Part shown: one piece after another, positions 42,436-52,563 of the stretch | Numbering within the stretch: the stretch's first letter is position 1 | Layout of the letters: every line of letters begins with the position of its first letter | Source: Methylobacterium nonmethylotrophicum | Lineage (GTDB): Bacteria; Pseudomonadota; Alphaproteobacteria; Rhizobiales; Beijerinckiaceae | NCBI RefSeq assembly: GCF_004745635.1 | Contig: NZ_SRLB01000011.1 | Span: forward strand, 124,001-188,000 | DNA: 64,000 bases | Direction of reading: 5' to 3' | The notes under the pieces: generated by a model | Database searches by the model: none | The model's input: the letters and a program-made list of their open reading frames with translations, nothing else | Told to the model about the DNA's origin: nothing | Position numbers and translations under genes: made by a program

Positions 42436-42578
42436 TCCCACACCGAAACTCATCCTGAGGTGTCAGTCGATTGCAGGTCGACCGACCTCGAAGGAGGGCT
42501 CCAGAAGTCTCCGCGCTCCCTGGAGCCCTCCTTCGAGGCTTGCTTCGCAAGCACCTCAGGATGAGGTCGTGGGCGGGA
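42436..42578. repeat. Palindromic repeat, family B, copy 4
   Basis: Left arm TCCCACACCGAAACTCATCC-TGAGGTG and right arm CACCTCAGGATGAGGTCGTGG-GCGGGA. The core is CCTCGAAGGAGGGCTCCAG / CTGGAGCCCTCCTTCGAGG. It fills most of the gap between the IclR gene and the first enolase-superfamily gene, so those two are probably not read from one uninterrupted leader. Confidence 0.85.
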
Positions 42579-42624
42579 TGGATTTCACCATTGGCCGAAC
42601 GGCTTCCGATCCGGGGAGACACGC

Positions 42625-43737
42625 GTGAAGATCGTCGACATCCAGTCCCAGGTCGTCTCGCTGCCCTTCTGTATGGGCGGCCCGCCCGCCACCTTCGCCG
42701 GCAAGGCCTGGACGCATCTCGACATCCTGCTGGTGCGGGTCGAGACCGACGAGGGGCTGGTCGGCTGGGGCGAGGCCTTCGGGCATGCCGGCATCCAGGC
42801 CACCCGCGCCGCCCTCGACGGGATCGTGGCGCCGCTCGTCCTCGGGCGTTCCTCCGGCGACATCGCGGCGCTGACCCGCTCGGTCCTCCACGCCACGCAC
42901 CTTCTGGGCCGCAACGGCCCGTTCGTGTTCGCCTTCTCAGGGATCGAGACGGCCTTGTGGGATCTCGCGGGCAAGCGGGCGGGACAGCCGGTGGCGCAGC
43001 TTCTCGGCGGCGGGGTCCGCGAGCGGTTGCCGGCCTACGCCTCGCTCCTCGCCTACCACGAGCCGGCGCTCGTGCGCCGCAACGTCGAGGCGGCGTGTGC
43101 TGCCGGCTACCGTCACATCAAGCTGCACGAGATCACCGAGGAGGCGGTCGCGGCCGGTGCCGAGGTGGCGCGGGCGCACGGGGCCGCCCTGATGGTCGAC
43201 GTCAACTGCGCCTGGAGCGTGCCGGCGGCCCTCAGGATGGCGGATGCCTTCGCGCCCCACGACCTCACCTGGTTCGAGGAGCCGGTCTGGCCGCCGGAGG
43301 ACACGCACGGGCTCGCGATGGTGCGGGCCCGCGGCATCCCGATCGCCGCCGGCGAGAACACCGCCGGCCTGTTCGGCTTCAAGGCGCTGATCGAGGCCGG
43401 CGCGATCGACATCGCGCAGCCGAGCGTCACCAAGATCGGCGGCATCGGCGAGATGCTGCGGGTGATCACGCTGTGCGAGGCGCACGGGGTCCGGGCGGCC
43501 CCCCACAGCCCGTATTTCGGCTCCGGCCTCATCGCCACGATGCACGTCGTCGCCGCGCGCGTCGAAGACCCGCTGGTCGAGGTGCTGTGGCTCGACATGG
43601 AAGCCAACCCGTTCGATCCTTGGGTCCGGGCCGAGAACGGCCACGTGCGGCTGCCACCGGGCCCGGGCCTCGGCTGCGACCCGGATCCGGGCGTGCTCGA
43701 CCGCTACCGGGTCGGGCCGGTAACTCGCACGGCATAA
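42625..43737 (+). CDS. Enolase-superfamily (mandelate racemase/muconate lactonizing) enzyme 1
   Basis: Cytosolic enzyme of 370 aa. The N-terminal capping domain is followed by a TIM barrel with metal ligands in MVDVNCAW (Asp), WFEEPV (Glu) and AAGENTAG (Glu). Catalytic candidates are Lys166 with His168 in HIKLHE on strand 2, where a K-x-K pair is usual, and the Lys of VTKIGG on strand 6. The K-x-H variation leaves the reaction (racemisation, dehydration or cycloisomerisation) open. It is followed 13 bp later by a second family member. Confidence 0.88.
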   Translation: MKIVDIQSQVVSLPFCMGGPPATFAGKAWTHLDILLVRVETDEGLVGWGEAFGHAGIQATRAALDGIVAPLVLGRSSGDIAALTRSVLHATHLLGRNGPFVFAFSGIETALWDLAGKRAGQPVAQLLGGGVRERLPAYASLLAYHEPALVRRNVEAACAAGYRHIKLHEITEEAVAAGAEVARAHGAALMVDVNCAWSVPAALRMADAFAPHDLTWFEEPVWPPEDTHGLAMVRARGIPIAAGENTAGLFGFKALIEAGAIDIAQPSVTKIGGIGEMLRVITLCEAHGVRAAPHSPYFGSGLIATMHVVAARVEDPLVEVLWLDMEANPFDPWVRAENGHVRLPPGPGLGCDPDPGVLDRYRVGPVTRTA

Positions 43738-43750
43738 GGGAGGACACGCC

Positions 43751-44839
43751 ATGAAGGTCGACCGCGTCGAGACGCGTGCCGTCACCTTGCGCCCGGAGCG
43801 GCCGATCGGCTCGGCGCTCGGCCAGCTGCATGCCTTCGGCTGCATCCTGGTCACGGTGCGGGCCGACGGCCTCACCGGCGAGAACATCGTGTTCACGCTG
43901 AACGACCGGCGCACCAAGGTTTTGCGGGCGCTCATCGACGAGATGGCCGACCTGGTGGTGGGCCAGGATGCCGGCCACATCGCCGGCTTCTGGTCGCGGG
44001 CCTGGCGCGACGTCAACTTCATGGGCCACAAGGGCATGCCCGTCATGGGCATCTCGGCCCTCGACGGGGCGCTGTGGGATCTCGCGGGCAAGCGCGCCGG
44101 GCTGCCGCTCTACCGCATGCTCGGCGGCGCCAGCGCCCGGGTGCCGGCCTACCATTCGGGCGGCCTGTGGCTCGACCGCTCGACCGAGGAGCTGGTCGCC
44201 GAGGCCGAGCGCTTCAGGGCGGCGGGCTTCACGGCGATGAAGATGCGCCTCTCGGCCGGCGACCCCGACTGGAACATCGCCCGGGTGCGGGCGGTGCGGG
44301 AGGCGATCGGCCCGACGATCCGCCTGATGGCCGATGCCAACCAGGGCCTGACCGAGAACGACGCCATCCGTCTCGGCCGGCGGCTGGAGGAGTTCGGCCT
44401 GACCTGGTTCGAGGAGCCGCTGCCGGCCTGGGACGTCGAGGGGCTGGCCCGCGTCGCCGCCGCCCTCGACACGCCGATCGCCAGCGGGGAGACCGACTAC
44501 ACCCGCTACGGCTTCCGCCGGATGATCGAGCTGCGCACGGCCGACATCCTGATGCCGGACCTGCAGCGGGTCGGCGGCGTCACCGAGTTCCTGCGGGTCG
44601 GCCACCTCGCCGAGGCCTACGACCTGCCGGTCTCGAGCCACCTCTTCCCCGAGCAGAGCCTGAGCGTGCTCGGGGCGCTCGCGAACGCCCATTCTCTGGA
44701 ATACATGCCGTGGTTCTCCGAGCTGTACTGCGAGAGACTGGACTTCGCCGACGGATTCGCCATCGTGCCGGAGCGGCCAGGCTTCGGGTTCACCTTCGAC
44801 GAGGACCGGATCCGGCACCTGGAGCGGCAAGGCGCTTAA
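43751..44839 (+). CDS. Enolase-superfamily (mandelate racemase-like) enzyme 2
   Basis: Cytosolic enzyme of 362 aa. It has the mandelate-racemase set more completely than its neighbour: Lys164-x-Arg166 (AMKMRL), metal ligands in LMADANQG, WFEEPL and IASGETDY, and a C-terminal His in SSHLFPE. This K-x-R...H arrangement is common in sugar-acid and hydroxy-acid dehydratases or racemases. The two enolase-superfamily genes side by side suggest successive steps, or epimer-specific enzymes, acting on one carboxylate imported by the transporter encoded downstream. Confidence 0.88.
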   Translation: MKVDRVETRAVTLRPERPIGSALGQLHAFGCILVTVRADGLTGENIVFTLNDRRTKVLRALIDEMADLVVGQDAGHIAGFWSRAWRDVNFMGHKGMPVMGISALDGALWDLAGKRAGLPLYRMLGGASARVPAYHSGGLWLDRSTEELVAEAERFRAAGFTAMKMRLSAGDPDWNIARVRAVREAIGPTIRLMADANQGLTENDAIRLGRRLEEFGLTWFEEPLPAWDVEGLARVAAALDTPIASGETDYTRYGFRRMIELRTADILMPDLQRVGGVTEFLRVGHLAEAYDLPVSSHLFPEQSLSVLGALANAHSLEYMPWFSELYCERLDFADGFAIVPERPGFGFTFDEDRIRHLERQGA

Positions 44840-44882
44840 ACACCAATCGCGCCGGCCGGGACGACAACGGGAGGAGGACGCC

Positions 44883-46079
44883 ATGGTGACGACGAACCGT
44901 CGCGCGCTCGTGATGAATGCTGCCGGCCTCGCGGGGGCGGCGGCCCTCGGGTTTCCCCGGCCGGCGATCGCGCAGGGCGAGCCCCTGCGCATCGGCTGGC
45001 TCGCCGCGATGACGGGACCGAGCTCGGCCCCGACGGTCGGGTTCAACCGCGGCGTGATCTTCGCCGTCGAGGCGATCAACGGCGCCGGCGGGGTCAAGGG
45101 CCGCAAGATCGAGCTGATCACCCGCGACTCGCAGGGCGACCCGACCAAGGCGGTCAACGCCACCCAGGAGATGATCAGCCAGGCCAAGGTCCACGCCATC
45201 TGGGGCCCGACCAACTCGGGCGAGTCCCTGGCGGTCACCCCGATCATGGCGCGGGCCAAGATGCCCAACATCCACCCCTGCGTGGTCGACAGCCTGATCG
45301 ACCCGGCGAAGTACCCCAACGCCTTCCGCATCGCCCCGTCCAACACCCAGTGGGACGATGCGGTGCGCAGCTACTGCCTGAAGGTTCTGAAGGTGAAGCG
45401 GGTCGCGGTGATCGGCGACACGACCGGCTACGGCGTCACCGCCGCCAAGGCCTCGGCGGCGGCGTTCAAGCAGGACGGGGCCGAGGTGGTCTATCTCGGC
45501 AACATCGACTCGACCCAGCCCGACATGACTCCCGACATGCTGCGCGCCCGCAATGCCGGCGCCGAGGCCCTGGTGGTCTGGAGCGTGTCGACCGGCATGG
45601 ATGCCCGCCTGTTCAACACCCGCGCCCGGATGGGCTGGGACGTGCCCTTCGTCGGCCACCCCTCGATGGCCTCGGGCGAGATCGGCGGGCTCCTGGAGAA
45701 GCCGGCGAACTGGGACAAGGTCTACGCGATCGGCTACCGCAGCTGCTCCTACGACGAATCCGGCAAGCTCAACGCCCGCAGCGAGGAGTTCGTCGCGCGG
45801 CTCAAGGGCAAGGTGCAGCTCTCCGACACCCTGCTGTGGTGGGTCGCCGCCGGCTACGACGCGGTGAGCCTGATCGCCAAGGCGGTGGAGGAGACCGGAT
45901 CGAGCGCGCCCGACGCGATCGTCAAGCACTGGAACGGCCTCAAGAAATATCCGGGCATCTTCGGCGACTACACCTACACCCCGACGGAGCATAACGGCTA
46001 CCCGACCGAGGATGTGGTGATGTCGGCGGCGAATTCCGGCCGCGACGGCAGCTTCCGGCTCGCCCCGGGCTATTCCTGA
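44883..46079 (+). CDS. Branched-chain-type ABC transporter substrate-binding protein (LivK-like)
   Basis: Periplasmic type I binding protein of 398 aa. A twin-arginine-like signal (TTNRRALVMNAAGLAG) ends near RPAIAQ. The mature part begins LRIGWLAAMTG and shows FAVEAINGAGGVKGRKIELI, typical of Peripla_BP_6. The ligand is unknown; LivK relatives bind amino acids, aromatic acids or amides. It is the first of the transporter genes, 43 bp after the second enolase-superfamily enzyme. GGGAGGAGG precedes the ATG. Confidence 0.9.
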   Translation: MVTTNRRALVMNAAGLAGAAALGFPRPAIAQGEPLRIGWLAAMTGPSSAPTVGFNRGVIFAVEAINGAGGVKGRKIELITRDSQGDPTKAVNATQEMISQAKVHAIWGPTNSGESLAVTPIMARAKMPNIHPCVVDSLIDPAKYPNAFRIAPSNTQWDDAVRSYCLKVLKVKRVAVIGDTTGYGVTAAKASAAAFKQDGAEVVYLGNIDSTQPDMTPDMLRARNAGAEALVVWSVSTGMDARLFNTRARMGWDVPFVGHPSMASGEIGGLLEKPANWDKVYAIGYRSCSYDESGKLNARSEEFVARLKGKVQLSDTLLWWVAAGYDAVSLIAKAVEETGSSAPDAIVKHWNGLKKYPGIFGDYTYTPTEHNGYPTEDVVMSAANSGRDGSFRLAPGYS

Positions 46080-46101
46080 CGACGGGAGGGGGAGCGCCGC
46101 C

Positions 46102-46962
46102 ATGCTCGCCTCGATCCTGGCCTCGGGCCTCGCTGTCGGCGCCGTCTACGCGCTGATCGGCATCACCTACAACACGATGTTCTCGACCTCGCGGGTCATG
46201 AGCTTCACCGCCGGCCAGCTCGGGATGCTGGGCGGCGTGCTGGGCTCGCTGTTCTCGTTGCGGCTCGGGCTGCCCTGGCCGCTCGGGCTCCTGCTCACGA
46301 TCGCCGGCGGGGCGCTCGTCGGCATCGTCACCGAGTTCGTGGCGGTGCGCCCGGTGCTCAAGAGCCTCGACCAGCACCTCTACGTGCTCTCGACGCTGGC
46401 CCTCGCGCTGATGATCCAGCAGGTCACGGCGATCACCTGGAGCACCGAGCCGCAGCCCTTCCCGCGGCTGCTCGGCGGCTTCGGCGAGACCGTGCTCGAC
46501 GAGAAGTTCTGGCTGCCGGTCGCGGCCTGCCTCCTCGTCAGCCTGGGCCTCGAGCTCCTCTACCGGCGCACCCTCCTCGGCCACGCCTTCCTGGCGGTGG
46601 CCGAGGACAATTTCGCCGCCCGGGCCCTGGGCCTGCCCGAGCGGCGCCTCCGGGTGATGAGCTACGCCCTCGCCGGCGGGATCGGGGCGCTTGCGGGCTA
46701 TGCCGGCGGCGAGCTGCTGCTCGCCTTCTTCGCCAACGGGCCGCACCTCAACTTCTACGGCTTCATCCCGGTGGCGTTGGGCGGCCTGGGCAACAACCGC
46801 GGCGCGCTGATCGGCGGCCTCGTCCTCGGGCTCTTCCAGCAGACCGCGAACTTCGTCGTCGGCGGCATCTTCGCCTCCGTGGCGGTGTTCACCCTGTTCA
46901 TCGTCGTGCTGCTGGCGGCCCCGCAAGGCCTCCTCGGCTCGGCCCAGGCGAGGCGCGTATGA
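46102..46962 (+). CDS. ABC transporter permease (LivH-like)
   Basis: Inner-membrane permease of 286 aa with about eight hydrophobic segments. LivH features include GAVYALIGITYNTMFSTSRV and SFTAGQLGMLGGVLG near the N-terminus, the EAA-like AVAEDNFAARALGLPERRLRV, and GFIPVALGGLGNNRGALIGG toward the end. GACGGGAGGGGGAG upstream provides a ribosome binding site. Its stop overlaps the next gene by ATGA. Confidence 0.92.
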   Translation: MLASILASGLAVGAVYALIGITYNTMFSTSRVMSFTAGQLGMLGGVLGSLFSLRLGLPWPLGLLLTIAGGALVGIVTEFVAVRPVLKSLDQHLYVLSTLALALMIQQVTAITWSTEPQPFPRLLGGFGETVLDEKFWLPVAACLLVSLGLELLYRRTLLGHAFLAVAEDNFAARALGLPERRLRVMSYALAGGIGALAGYAGGELLLAFFANGPHLNFYGFIPVALGGLGNNRGALIGGLVLGLFQQTANFVVGGIFASVAVFTLFIVVLLAAPQGLLGSAQARRV

Positions 46963-48744
46963 GTGCACCGACGGCCCTCGCGGCCTCCGAACCGGCCGTC
47001 CGCACCGGACTGGGCGCGCGGCTCTCCGCCGCCGCGCCCTTCCTCCTCGTGCTGGGCCTCGCCCTCGCGGTGCCGCTCGCCGGCAACGATTACTGGACGC
47101 TGATCGCCACGCGAGCGGCGATCTATTGGATCCTGGTCTCGGGCCTCAACCTCGTCGTCGGCTTCGCCGGGCAGCTCGCCATCGGCTACGTCGCGCTGCT
47201 CTTGGTGGGCGCCTACACCACCAGCGTGCTCGCGGCCGGCAACGTCCTGCCGGCGCTCCCGGCCTTCGCGGCGCTCGCCTGCGCCGGCATCCTCGGAGCC
47301 GTGGTCGGGGTGGTGGTCGGCCTGCCGGCGCTCCGCCTGCGCACCTTCTACTTCGCCATGACGACGCTCGGCTTCGCCACCATCGTCACCCAGGTGGCGC
47401 TCGCCTGGCAGGACGTGACCGGCGGCGGCATCGGCATCACCGGGCCGGAGATGCCGGCGCCCTTCGACAGCCGCCTCGGCTTCTACGGCCTCTGCCTCGC
47501 CGGCGCGGCTCTCTGCACCTGGATGACCCTCAACGTCGCCGGCAGCCGCTACGGCCGGGCGCTGGTGGCCGTGCGCGACGCCGAGGTGGCGGCCGAAGCC
47601 GTCGGCATCGCCAAGCCGAGGCTCCTCGTCGCGGTGTTCCTGTTCGCCGGCTGCGTCGCGGCCATCGCCGGCGGGCTGTTCGCCTCGCTCCAGACCTACA
47701 TCACGCCGGACGCCTTCACGTTCGACCTGTCGCTCCTGTTCTTCATCGCGGTGCTGATCGGCGGGCGCGGCTCGGTGCTGGGGCCGCTGATCGGCACGAT
47801 CCTGCTCACCATCCTGCCGGAGGTGGCGGCCCCGCTCGCGGCCTGGTCGACCTTCCTCTATGCGGTGCTGCTCCTCGTCATCGTGGTGGCTCTGCCCGGC
47901 GGCATCGCCGACCTCCTCGACCGCGGCAAGCGCCGGCCGCTGCCGGCCGAGCGCAGCATCGTGCCGCGCACCGCGGCTCTCCAGGACCTCGCCGCCGGTG
48001 CCCCGATCGGTGAGCCGATCACGCTGTCGGGCGTGCGGCTGAGCTTCGGCGCCGTGAAGGCGATCGACGGGCTCGACCTCACCCTGCGGCCGGGCGGCGT
48101 CCACGGCCTGATCGGCCCCAACGGCTCGGGCAAGACGACGACGCTCAACGTCATCTCGGGCTATTACCGGCCGCAGGACGGCCGGGTGAGCTTGGGCGCC
48201 CGCTCGCTGCTCTCCGAGGCGCGGGAGGCGCGCGCCATCTTGCGCATCGCCCGCACCTTCCAGACCCCGCGGATCGTCGGCGAGGCGACCGTCATCGAGA
48301 ACGTGATGCTCGGCGGCAGCGTCGACGGGCGCGCGACGCTCGCGGAGGCGCTTCTCTCGCTCCCCCGCCACCGCGAGGACGAGCGGCGTCTGCGGGAGGC
48401 GGCCCGCCTCGCCCTGCGGGCGGTCGGGCTCGACGGCCTCGACGAGGTCCGGGCCGGGCGCCTCCAGCACAGCGAATTGCGCTTCCTCGAGATCGCCCGC
48501 GCCCTGATGCTGCGCCCGGCCTTCCTGCTCCTCGACGAGCCGGCGGCGGGTCTCTCGGCCCTCGAGATCCAGCGCCTCGGCGGGCTGATCCGGGCGGTGG
48601 CCGATGCCGGAATCGGGGTGCTCCTCGTCGAGCATCACGCCGACCTGATCTTCGCGATCTGCGACGAGGTCACGGTGCTCAATCTCGGCCGGGTGCTGGC
48701 CGCCGGCACGCCGGCGGAGATCCGCAGCCACAGGGAGGTCGTCA

Positions 48745-48764
<20 letters not shown>
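46959..48764 (+). CDS. Fused ABC permease-ATPase (LivM-LivG)
   Basis: Single 601-aa polypeptide. Residues 1 to about 325 are a LivM-type permease (LVVGFAGQLAIGYVALLLVGAY, AVRDAEVAAEAVGIAKPR). After a charged linker, residues of about 350-600 form a LivG-type ATPase with Walker A GPNGSGKTT, signature LQHSELRFLEIARAL (divergent from LSGGQ) and Walker B FLLLDEPAAGLS. Such fusions are known but are the minority form. A continuous frame without a stop shows it is a true fusion here. It works with LivH- and LivF-like partners encoded on both sides. Confidence 0.92.
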
Positions 48765-49515
<751 letters not shown>

Positions 49516-49520
49516 GGCGG

Positions 49521-49541
49521 CCGCCGGACCCGTTCCGGCGG
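49521..49541. terminator. Short hairpin between convergent genes
   Basis: CCGCCGGA (49521-49528) pairs with TCCGGCGG (49534-49541) around CCCGT. It sits in the 28-bp gap between the LivF-like gene and the convergent small secreted protein gene. No clear T-tract follows on either strand, so terminator function is only probable. Confidence 0.4.
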
Positions 49542-49543
49542 TC

Positions 49544-49975
49544 CTATTGCGCCTTCTCGTGCTCGGCGAGGCCGACCGCCCTGTAGTCGTAGGTCGGGTA
49601 GAACTCGGTGCGGTAGGCGCCCCAGGCGGTGTCCTCGAGGACGCGGTTGACCTCGCGCAGGCGCGTGGCCGGCAGCCGCAGGACGATGATCTGGCCGATC
49701 CCCATCGCCACGGTCCAGGACACCACCTCCATGCCGGGCGGCGGGAAGGCCTTGTAGAATCCCTGTTTGGCGAGCTGGGCGTTCAGCTCCGCGAGCGGCC
49801 GCGACTGGTCGTGGCGCAGGAAGACCGTGAGCAGCACGGCGTTGTCCGGCGTCGCCGCCGCCGAGCCGACCGCCGGGGCGGCGGTGGTCTGGGCCCGGGC
49901 GGTCCCCGGGAGGGCCAGCATGGTGCCGAGCAGCAGGGCGGCGGTCCGGGCCGCCGCGAGCGGGAGAGATCTCAT
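49544..49975 (-). CDS. Small secreted protein of unknown function
   Basis: Protein of 143 aa with a signal peptide (cleavage after TARAQ, about residue 29). The mature part contains VLLTVFLRHDQSRPLAELNAQ and a C-terminal WGAYRTEFYPTYDYRAVG. Similar sequences are conserved hypothetical exported proteins in Rhizobiales; no function is assigned. It has no obvious operon partner, being flanked by a convergent gene and by a separately spaced minus-strand sulfotransferase-like gene. Confidence 0.65.
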   Translation of the reverse strand: MRSLPLAAARTAALLLGTMLALPGTARAQTTAAPAVGSAAATPDNAVLLTVFLRHDQSRPLAELNAQLAKQGFYKAFPPPGMEVVSWTVAMGIGQIIVLRLPATRLREVNRVLEDTAWGAYRTEFYPTYDYRAVGLAEHEKAQ

Positions 49976-50074
49976 GCCTGATCCTGGGAGTGGGCGGGCG
50001 CCGCCGAGGGCGCCCGCCGCTCAACGCCGGGAGGGGTGATCCGGCTTCAGGATCTAACAAGCGGTGTTTCGACG

Positions 50075-51193
50075 CTACAGGACCTTCCTGGCCGCCTGCA
50101 CGAGCCACGAGGCCGCCTGTCCGGCGCGCCCGCGCCAGGTCGGTGCGCCGGCCGGGAGCCGTCCGGCGAACTCGTCGCGGATCGTGGCCAGGATCGCCGC
50201 GACCTGTGCCTCCCGGTCGGGGCTGGGCCCGAGCCGGGCCAGCTCGTTGACCGGGCGGGGCGCAAGGTCGGCGACGCGCGTGCTCCAGTCCGTGCCCCAG
50301 ACCCGGCGGGCGAGGGCGTCGTTGCGCCGGTCATAGGTCTCCGAGACCCGCGCGATCATCCGGGGATCGAGGGCCCGGAACGGCTCGGCGTCGAGGCCGC
50401 CCTCGTGCGCCAGGGCGTCGATGCGCGCGGTGATTTCCCGGGCGCGCGGCAGCGCGCCGCCGAGGGGCAGCGCGCCGGCGGGCCCTTCCGCCCGCAGGCG
50501 CCGCGACACCTCGACTCCGACGGGACCCAGGCTCTCGTTGGTGCGGTAGGCGAGGTCCGACGGCGTGAGGAGCGGCAGCAGGCGGTCGGCGAGCCCCAGC
50601 TCGGTCGCGATCCGCTCGACCAGCGGGGCCCGCGAGCACCGGTCCTGGACCGGCACGAGGTGCACCCGCCCCGCGGCGGCCCGCGCCCAGCCCGAGAGGC
50701 CGCGCAGGTAATCGAACCGCCGCGCCCGCAGCTCCGCCTCGAACGAGGCCGCGAAGGCCCGGGCCTCGCGCAGGAACTGGATCCGCCAGGTGTATTGCGA
50801 CTGCAGGTAGGCCGCCTGCGGGCGCACCGTCATCAGGATCTCGGGCCGGAAGCCGTGGCGCGCGAACAGGCCGCACAGAAGCTTCGGGGCGCGGTGCCAG
50901 GGCGGCAGCCCGCACAGGCTCTCGTAGGAGAGGAGGGCGACGTCCTCCCGGCTCTCCGCGAGTGCCCGGTCGAGATCGGCGAGGAGCTCGCGCCGCTCGC
51001 GCCGCGGCCGGCGCCCGTCCAGGGTCTCCCCCAGATACTGGTGGCTGGCATGCGGCACCGGCGCGGAGCGGGGCGCCAGAGTCGGGTAGAGGATGCCCGC
51101 CCGGCGAAGGTCGTCCCGGTGCCGATGCAGCAGCATCTGCAGCGAGGAGGTGCCGGTGCGCGGGGTGCCGATATGGATGATGGCGCGGCGCAT
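50075..51193 (-). CDS. Sulfotransferase-fold protein
   Basis: Protein of 372 aa. The N-terminus RRAIIHIGTPRTGTSSLQ (residues 2-19) is the PAPS 5'-phosphosulfate-binding loop of sulfotransferases. The 3'-phosphate site may correspond to ILMTVRPQAAYLQSQYTW. Bacterial relatives of this size are often encoded near cell-surface polysaccharide genes. The GT2/PIG-L/methyltransferase operon 1.4 kb away is a possible but unproven context. No signal peptide; the predicted location is cytosolic. Confidence 0.72.
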   Translation of the reverse strand: MRRAIIHIGTPRTGTSSLQMLLHRHRDDLRRAGILYPTLAPRSAPVPHASHQYLGETLDGRRPRRERRELLADLDRALAESREDVALLSYESLCGLPPWHRAPKLLCGLFARHGFRPEILMTVRPQAAYLQSQYTWRIQFLREARAFAASFEAELRARRFDYLRGLSGWARAAAGRVHLVPVQDRCSRAPLVERIATELGLADRLLPLLTPSDLAYRTNESLGPVGVEVSRRLRAEGPAGALPLGGALPRAREITARIDALAHEGGLDAEPFRALDPRMIARVSETYDRRNDALARRVWGTDWSTRVADLAPRPVNELARLGPSPDREAQVAAILATIRDEFAGRLPAGAPTWRGRAGQAASWLVQAARKVL

Positions 51194-51721
51194 CGGGGCG
51201 GTCTCAGCGCCCGCCCGCCCGCTTGTGCCCCGCCGGTGGTGCGTCTCGGTCGGTCGGGGACGTGCGGAGTGGAGCCCGGTCTGGGGTCATGCGGCCTTCC
51301 CTCGTCTGCCCGCGCCTCGCCGCCGCGTCCCGGCCGATCCGGGTGGCGGATGGGGCGCGCGCCCTTCTCCTCGGGGCCGGCACTGAGCCGACGGGGTCCG
51401 CCGCCACGACCCGTCCCGCTGGTGCCGCCGGTCGCGCGCCAATCTCGGCCGCGCCCGGAGCACGGAATGAACGCCGGAACAGGGCAAATTTGCGGCGCCC
51501 GGGCGCCAGGGTCGAGCAGACGATTCGGGCCCGGGCGTTGATCGCCCGGCCGCATGGCTATTTCCGTGCCGCTCAGGCCCTTGATCTCATCGCGTTTTAT
51601 GCAAGCGGCTGCGACTCATTCGACGGCAACGATGCGGCGGAATTTTTTGTATCCGAAAGTATTCCGGGTTCGATCGACGATGTTGCTGCGGGCCGGAGAT
51701 GACGCCGGCGTGGCGGACGGG
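51194..51721. other. Intergenic region without a supported gene
   Basis: This 528-bp stretch has open frames on both strands, but their predicted proteins look like out-of-frame Arg/Ala/Pro-rich translations. The section around 51590-51670 is less GC-rich than its surroundings and could carry the promoter of the sulfotransferase-like gene. No repeat of family A or B is present. Confidence 0.5.
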
Positions 51722-52351
51722 TCAGCGCAGGCCGGGGCCGACCACGCCCGCCTCGACGGCGACCGAGAGCCGGTCGGTGATCGCCCACTCGACCCCGACA
51801 TGCGCGTCCGGCCGGACCGCGATGTCGTCGCGCGAGAACGGGGCCGAGACCGGCGTCGCCCCGACCCGCAAGCTCCCGTGCACGGCCGTCGCGCCCGCGC
51901 GGGCATAGAGCAGCACGTCCGGCGTGAGCAGCGTGCCGACCTTCACCTGCACCGCCCCGGCGAAATCGCGGGTATAGGCGAGGCCCCCGAAGCCGGGCGT
52001 GAGCCCTCCGGAGGTCGTGGCGAGGTAGTCGAACCCGCCGGCGATGCCGTAGACGAGCCGGCCGTCCTGCCACAGCCGCCCGCCCTCGAACCCGATGGTC
52101 GGGCCGGCATAGCTGCCGAAGCGCCGCGACGAGACCGCCTCGAATCCGGTCGACAGGCGGCCGTAGGACCCGGACCAGCGGCCCTCGCCCGGCCCCTCCT
52201 CGCGCAGGCCCTGGGGCCAGGCGAAGACGGGCAGGAAGCCGAAGCCCGCGAACCCTTGCGCGGCGCCCGGATCCGGCGCGAGGGCGCCGAGTCCGAGGGC
52301 GAGGCAGGCCGCGAGGCGGCGGACGGAACGGGAAGCCACGGGTCCGGTCAT
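51722..52351 (-). CDS. Outer-membrane beta-barrel-like protein
   Basis: Protein of 209 aa with a signal peptide (cleaved near PGAAQ, about residue 32). The mature part is a run of alternating polar/hydrophobic Gly-rich strands (SYAGPTIGFEGGRL, LVYGIAGGFDYLA, VLLYARAGATAVHG, VGVEWAITDRLSVAVEAG), as in Omp25/OmpA-like small barrels of Rhizobiales. It does not end in the usual aromatic residue but in GLR, so barrel insertion is uncertain. An upstream start is possible, since the frame stays open. Confidence 0.65.
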   Translation of the reverse strand: MTGPVASRSVRRLAACLALGLGALAPDPGAAQGFAGFGFLPVFAWPQGLREEGPGEGRWSGSYGRLSTGFEAVSSRRFGSYAGPTIGFEGGRLWQDGRLVYGIAGGFDYLATTSGGLTPGFGGLAYTRDFAGAVQVKVGTLLTPDVLLYARAGATAVHGSLRVGATPVSAPFSRDDIAVRPDAHVGVEWAITDRLSVAVEAGVVGPGLR

Positions 52352-52563
52352 GCCCGCACCATAGCCGAAGGCGGGCGGCCTCGACAGGCGGCTCCGCTTC
52401 GCGCGCCTCCTCCCTCGCGTGGCGGCAGGGAGCGGCGCGTGATCCTCCGGGCCGCCGTCCAGGGAGTCGCGGTCGATTTGGTCGCACCCCAGAGAACTGG
52501 GGCGGGGTATGACATAGGTTAGTTCCCGGGGACCGCCGACGCGGCCCGCCGGAGGCGCCGCGC

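Noticed and set aside
27857..42578. Family B repeats as a CRISPR array
   Set aside because: Copies are kilobases apart, long and palindromic, with no regular spacers and no cas genes.
51223..51702. Plus-strand open frame in the 51194-51721 gap
   Set aside because: Arg/Pro/Ala-rich translation without a ribosome binding site or family resemblance; only the last 40 residues look ordinary, which is not enough.
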